Shown here piece after piece: positions 5,984 through 6,641 of a DNA stretch of 6,641 nt. The first letter of the stretch is position 1. Each line of letters opens with the position of its first letter. Made by a program: the position numbers and the translations under genes. Origin of the DNA: Verrucomicrobiota bacterium (GTDB taxonomy: Bacteria > Verrucomicrobiota > Verrucomicrobiia > Chthoniobacterales > UBA10450); the NCBI GenBank assembly GCA_003219355.1, contig QHOQ01000147.1:1-6641 (forward strand), given 5' to 3'. The notes under the pieces were generated by a model. It had not been told where the DNA came from. It ran no database searches and saw only the letters and a list, made by a program, of their open reading frames with translations.

Positions 5984-6641
5984 ATGGATTCTTTTTTCAT
6001 CGTCACTTCGCTGCTGAAGATCCTTGGGATCCTCTTTGTGGTGATCCTGCCGATGGTTTCCTACGCGGTTTATGCCGAGCGGAAAGTGAGCGCGGCGATC
6101 CAAGACCGGCTCGGGCCGAATCGGGTCGGTCCCATCGGCCTCTTTCAACCGATTGCCGACATGTTCAAATTGCTGCTGAAAGAAGATTTCACGCCACGCG
6201 CCGCAAACACATTTTATTACTGGCTCGCGCCGTGTCTGGCGGTAATGCCAGCCATCATCACCATCGCGGTTGTTCCTTTTGGCAGCACGCTGCTCGGCGT
6301 CCCGATGGTGATCGCGGATGTTAACGTCGGAATCCTGTTCGTCTTCGCCATCGCCTCGCTCGGCGTTTACGGAATCGTTATCGGCGGTTGGGCATCCAAT
6401 TCCAAGTATCCGTTTCTGGGCGGTATCCGTTCGAGTTCGCAAATGCTCTCTTACGAGCTGTCGCTCGGGCTTGCAGTCATTCCGGTGTTTCTGCTCGTCG
6501 GCAACCTGCGTCTCACCAGTGTCGTGCGTTATCAGATCGAGCACGGCTGGCTCATCGCACCGTTCGTCGGCGATTGGGCGAACCCATGGAAATGGTTGCT
6601 CACCATCCCCATGATCATTTCATTCATTGTTTTCACGATCG
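5984..6641 (+). CDS. nuoH: NADH-quinone oxidoreductase subunit H, N-terminal part (cut by window edge)
   Basis: NuoH is the membrane subunit that links the quinone chamber formed with NuoD and NuoB to the proton-pumping arm. The first 219 codons are present; full NuoH is usually about 320-430 residues. Visible hydrophobic segments are near residues 9-30, 76-98, 115-135, 155-173 and 204-219. Family motifs include AERKVSAAIQDRLGPNRVGP (31-50), QPIADMFKLLLKED (55-68), ADVNVG (111-116, with D112), and GGIRSSSQMLSYELSLGL (146-163, with conserved E158 in a membrane helix); the loops hold the residues that face the quinone pocket. The ATG at 5984 gives the standard short N terminus before helix 1. 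Only a GAG touching the start codon lies upstream, so there is no useful Shine-Dalgarno. It follows nuoG as in normal nuo order, but after an unusually wide gap. nuoI and later genes are expected beyond the right edge. Confidence 0.95.
   Translation, partial: MDSFFIVTSLLKILGILFVVILPMVSYAVYAERKVSAAIQDRLGPNRVGPIGLFQPIADMFKLLLKEDFTPRAANTFYYWLAPCLAVMPAIITIAVVPFGSTLLGVPMVIADVNVGILFVFAIASLGVYGIVIGGWASNSKYPFLGGIRSSSQMLSYELSLGLAVIPVFLLVGNLRLTSVVRYQIEHGWLIAPFVGDWANPWKWLLTIPMIISFIVFTI

Noticed and set aside
5859..6016. Short + strand ORF of about 52 codons overlapping the nuoH start
   Set aside because: It overlaps nuoH in a different frame, has no Shine-Dalgarno, and its translation matches no family I know.
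5948..6544. Open frame of 198 codons on the - strand, rich in Asp, Arg and His
   Set aside because: It is the hydrophilic complement of the nuoH membrane helices; NuoH motifs on the + strand are unambiguous.

Overview
The window carries part of a bacterial respiratory complex I (NADH:quinone oxidoreductase, Nuo) operon on the + strand, next to the divergently transcribed start of fabD. Base composition is moderately GC-rich. None of the gene starts has a convincing Shine-Dalgarno sequence. These traits, the general look of the Nuo proteins, and the NuoG insertion between the second and fourth N1b ligands suggest a Verrucomicrobia-type bacterium, possibly a soil Chthoniobacterales-like lineage. 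That placement comes from impression of the protein sequences and is of low to moderate certainty.

Layout. 1-177 (-): the first 59 codons of fabD (malonyl-CoA:ACP transacylase), running off the left edge. 178-412: divergent intergenic region that should hold promoters for both directions, though none could be assigned. 413-1669 (+): nuoD. 1666-1950 (+): a small SmpA/OmlA (BamE-like) lipoprotein whose ATG overlaps the nuoD stop. 1963-3948 (+): one reading frame carrying a complete NuoE domain fused to a complete NuoF domain; the linker is encoded by a 7-bp tandem repeat. 3949-4037: an 89-bp spacer with a long imperfect hairpin and a 30-codon open frame that bridges nuoEF and nuoG. 4038-5786 (+): nuoG with ligand sets for N1b, N5, N4 and the extra N7 cluster. 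5787-5983: a 197-bp gap without a recognisable gene. 5984-6641 (+): the first 219 codons of nuoH, running off the right edge.

How the genes work together. NuoE, NuoF and NuoG form the NADH-oxidising arm: FMN and Fe-S clusters N1a and N3 in NuoEF, then N1b, N4, N5 and N7 in NuoG. NuoD contributes to the quinone-reduction site at the junction with the membrane arm, and NuoH is the membrane subunit against which that site sits. nuoA, nuoB and nuoC, which usually precede nuoD, are not upstream here; fabD is. The nuo genes therefore appear to be split between loci, with nuoD first in this transcription unit.

This is mainly a conserved housekeeping region. The points most worth a second look are the NuoE-NuoF fusion, the frame-sensitive heptamer repeat in its linker, the lipoprotein gene embedded between nuoD and nuoE, and the hairpin with mini-ORF before nuoG. 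I see no mobile element, CRISPR array, tRNA or rRNA.
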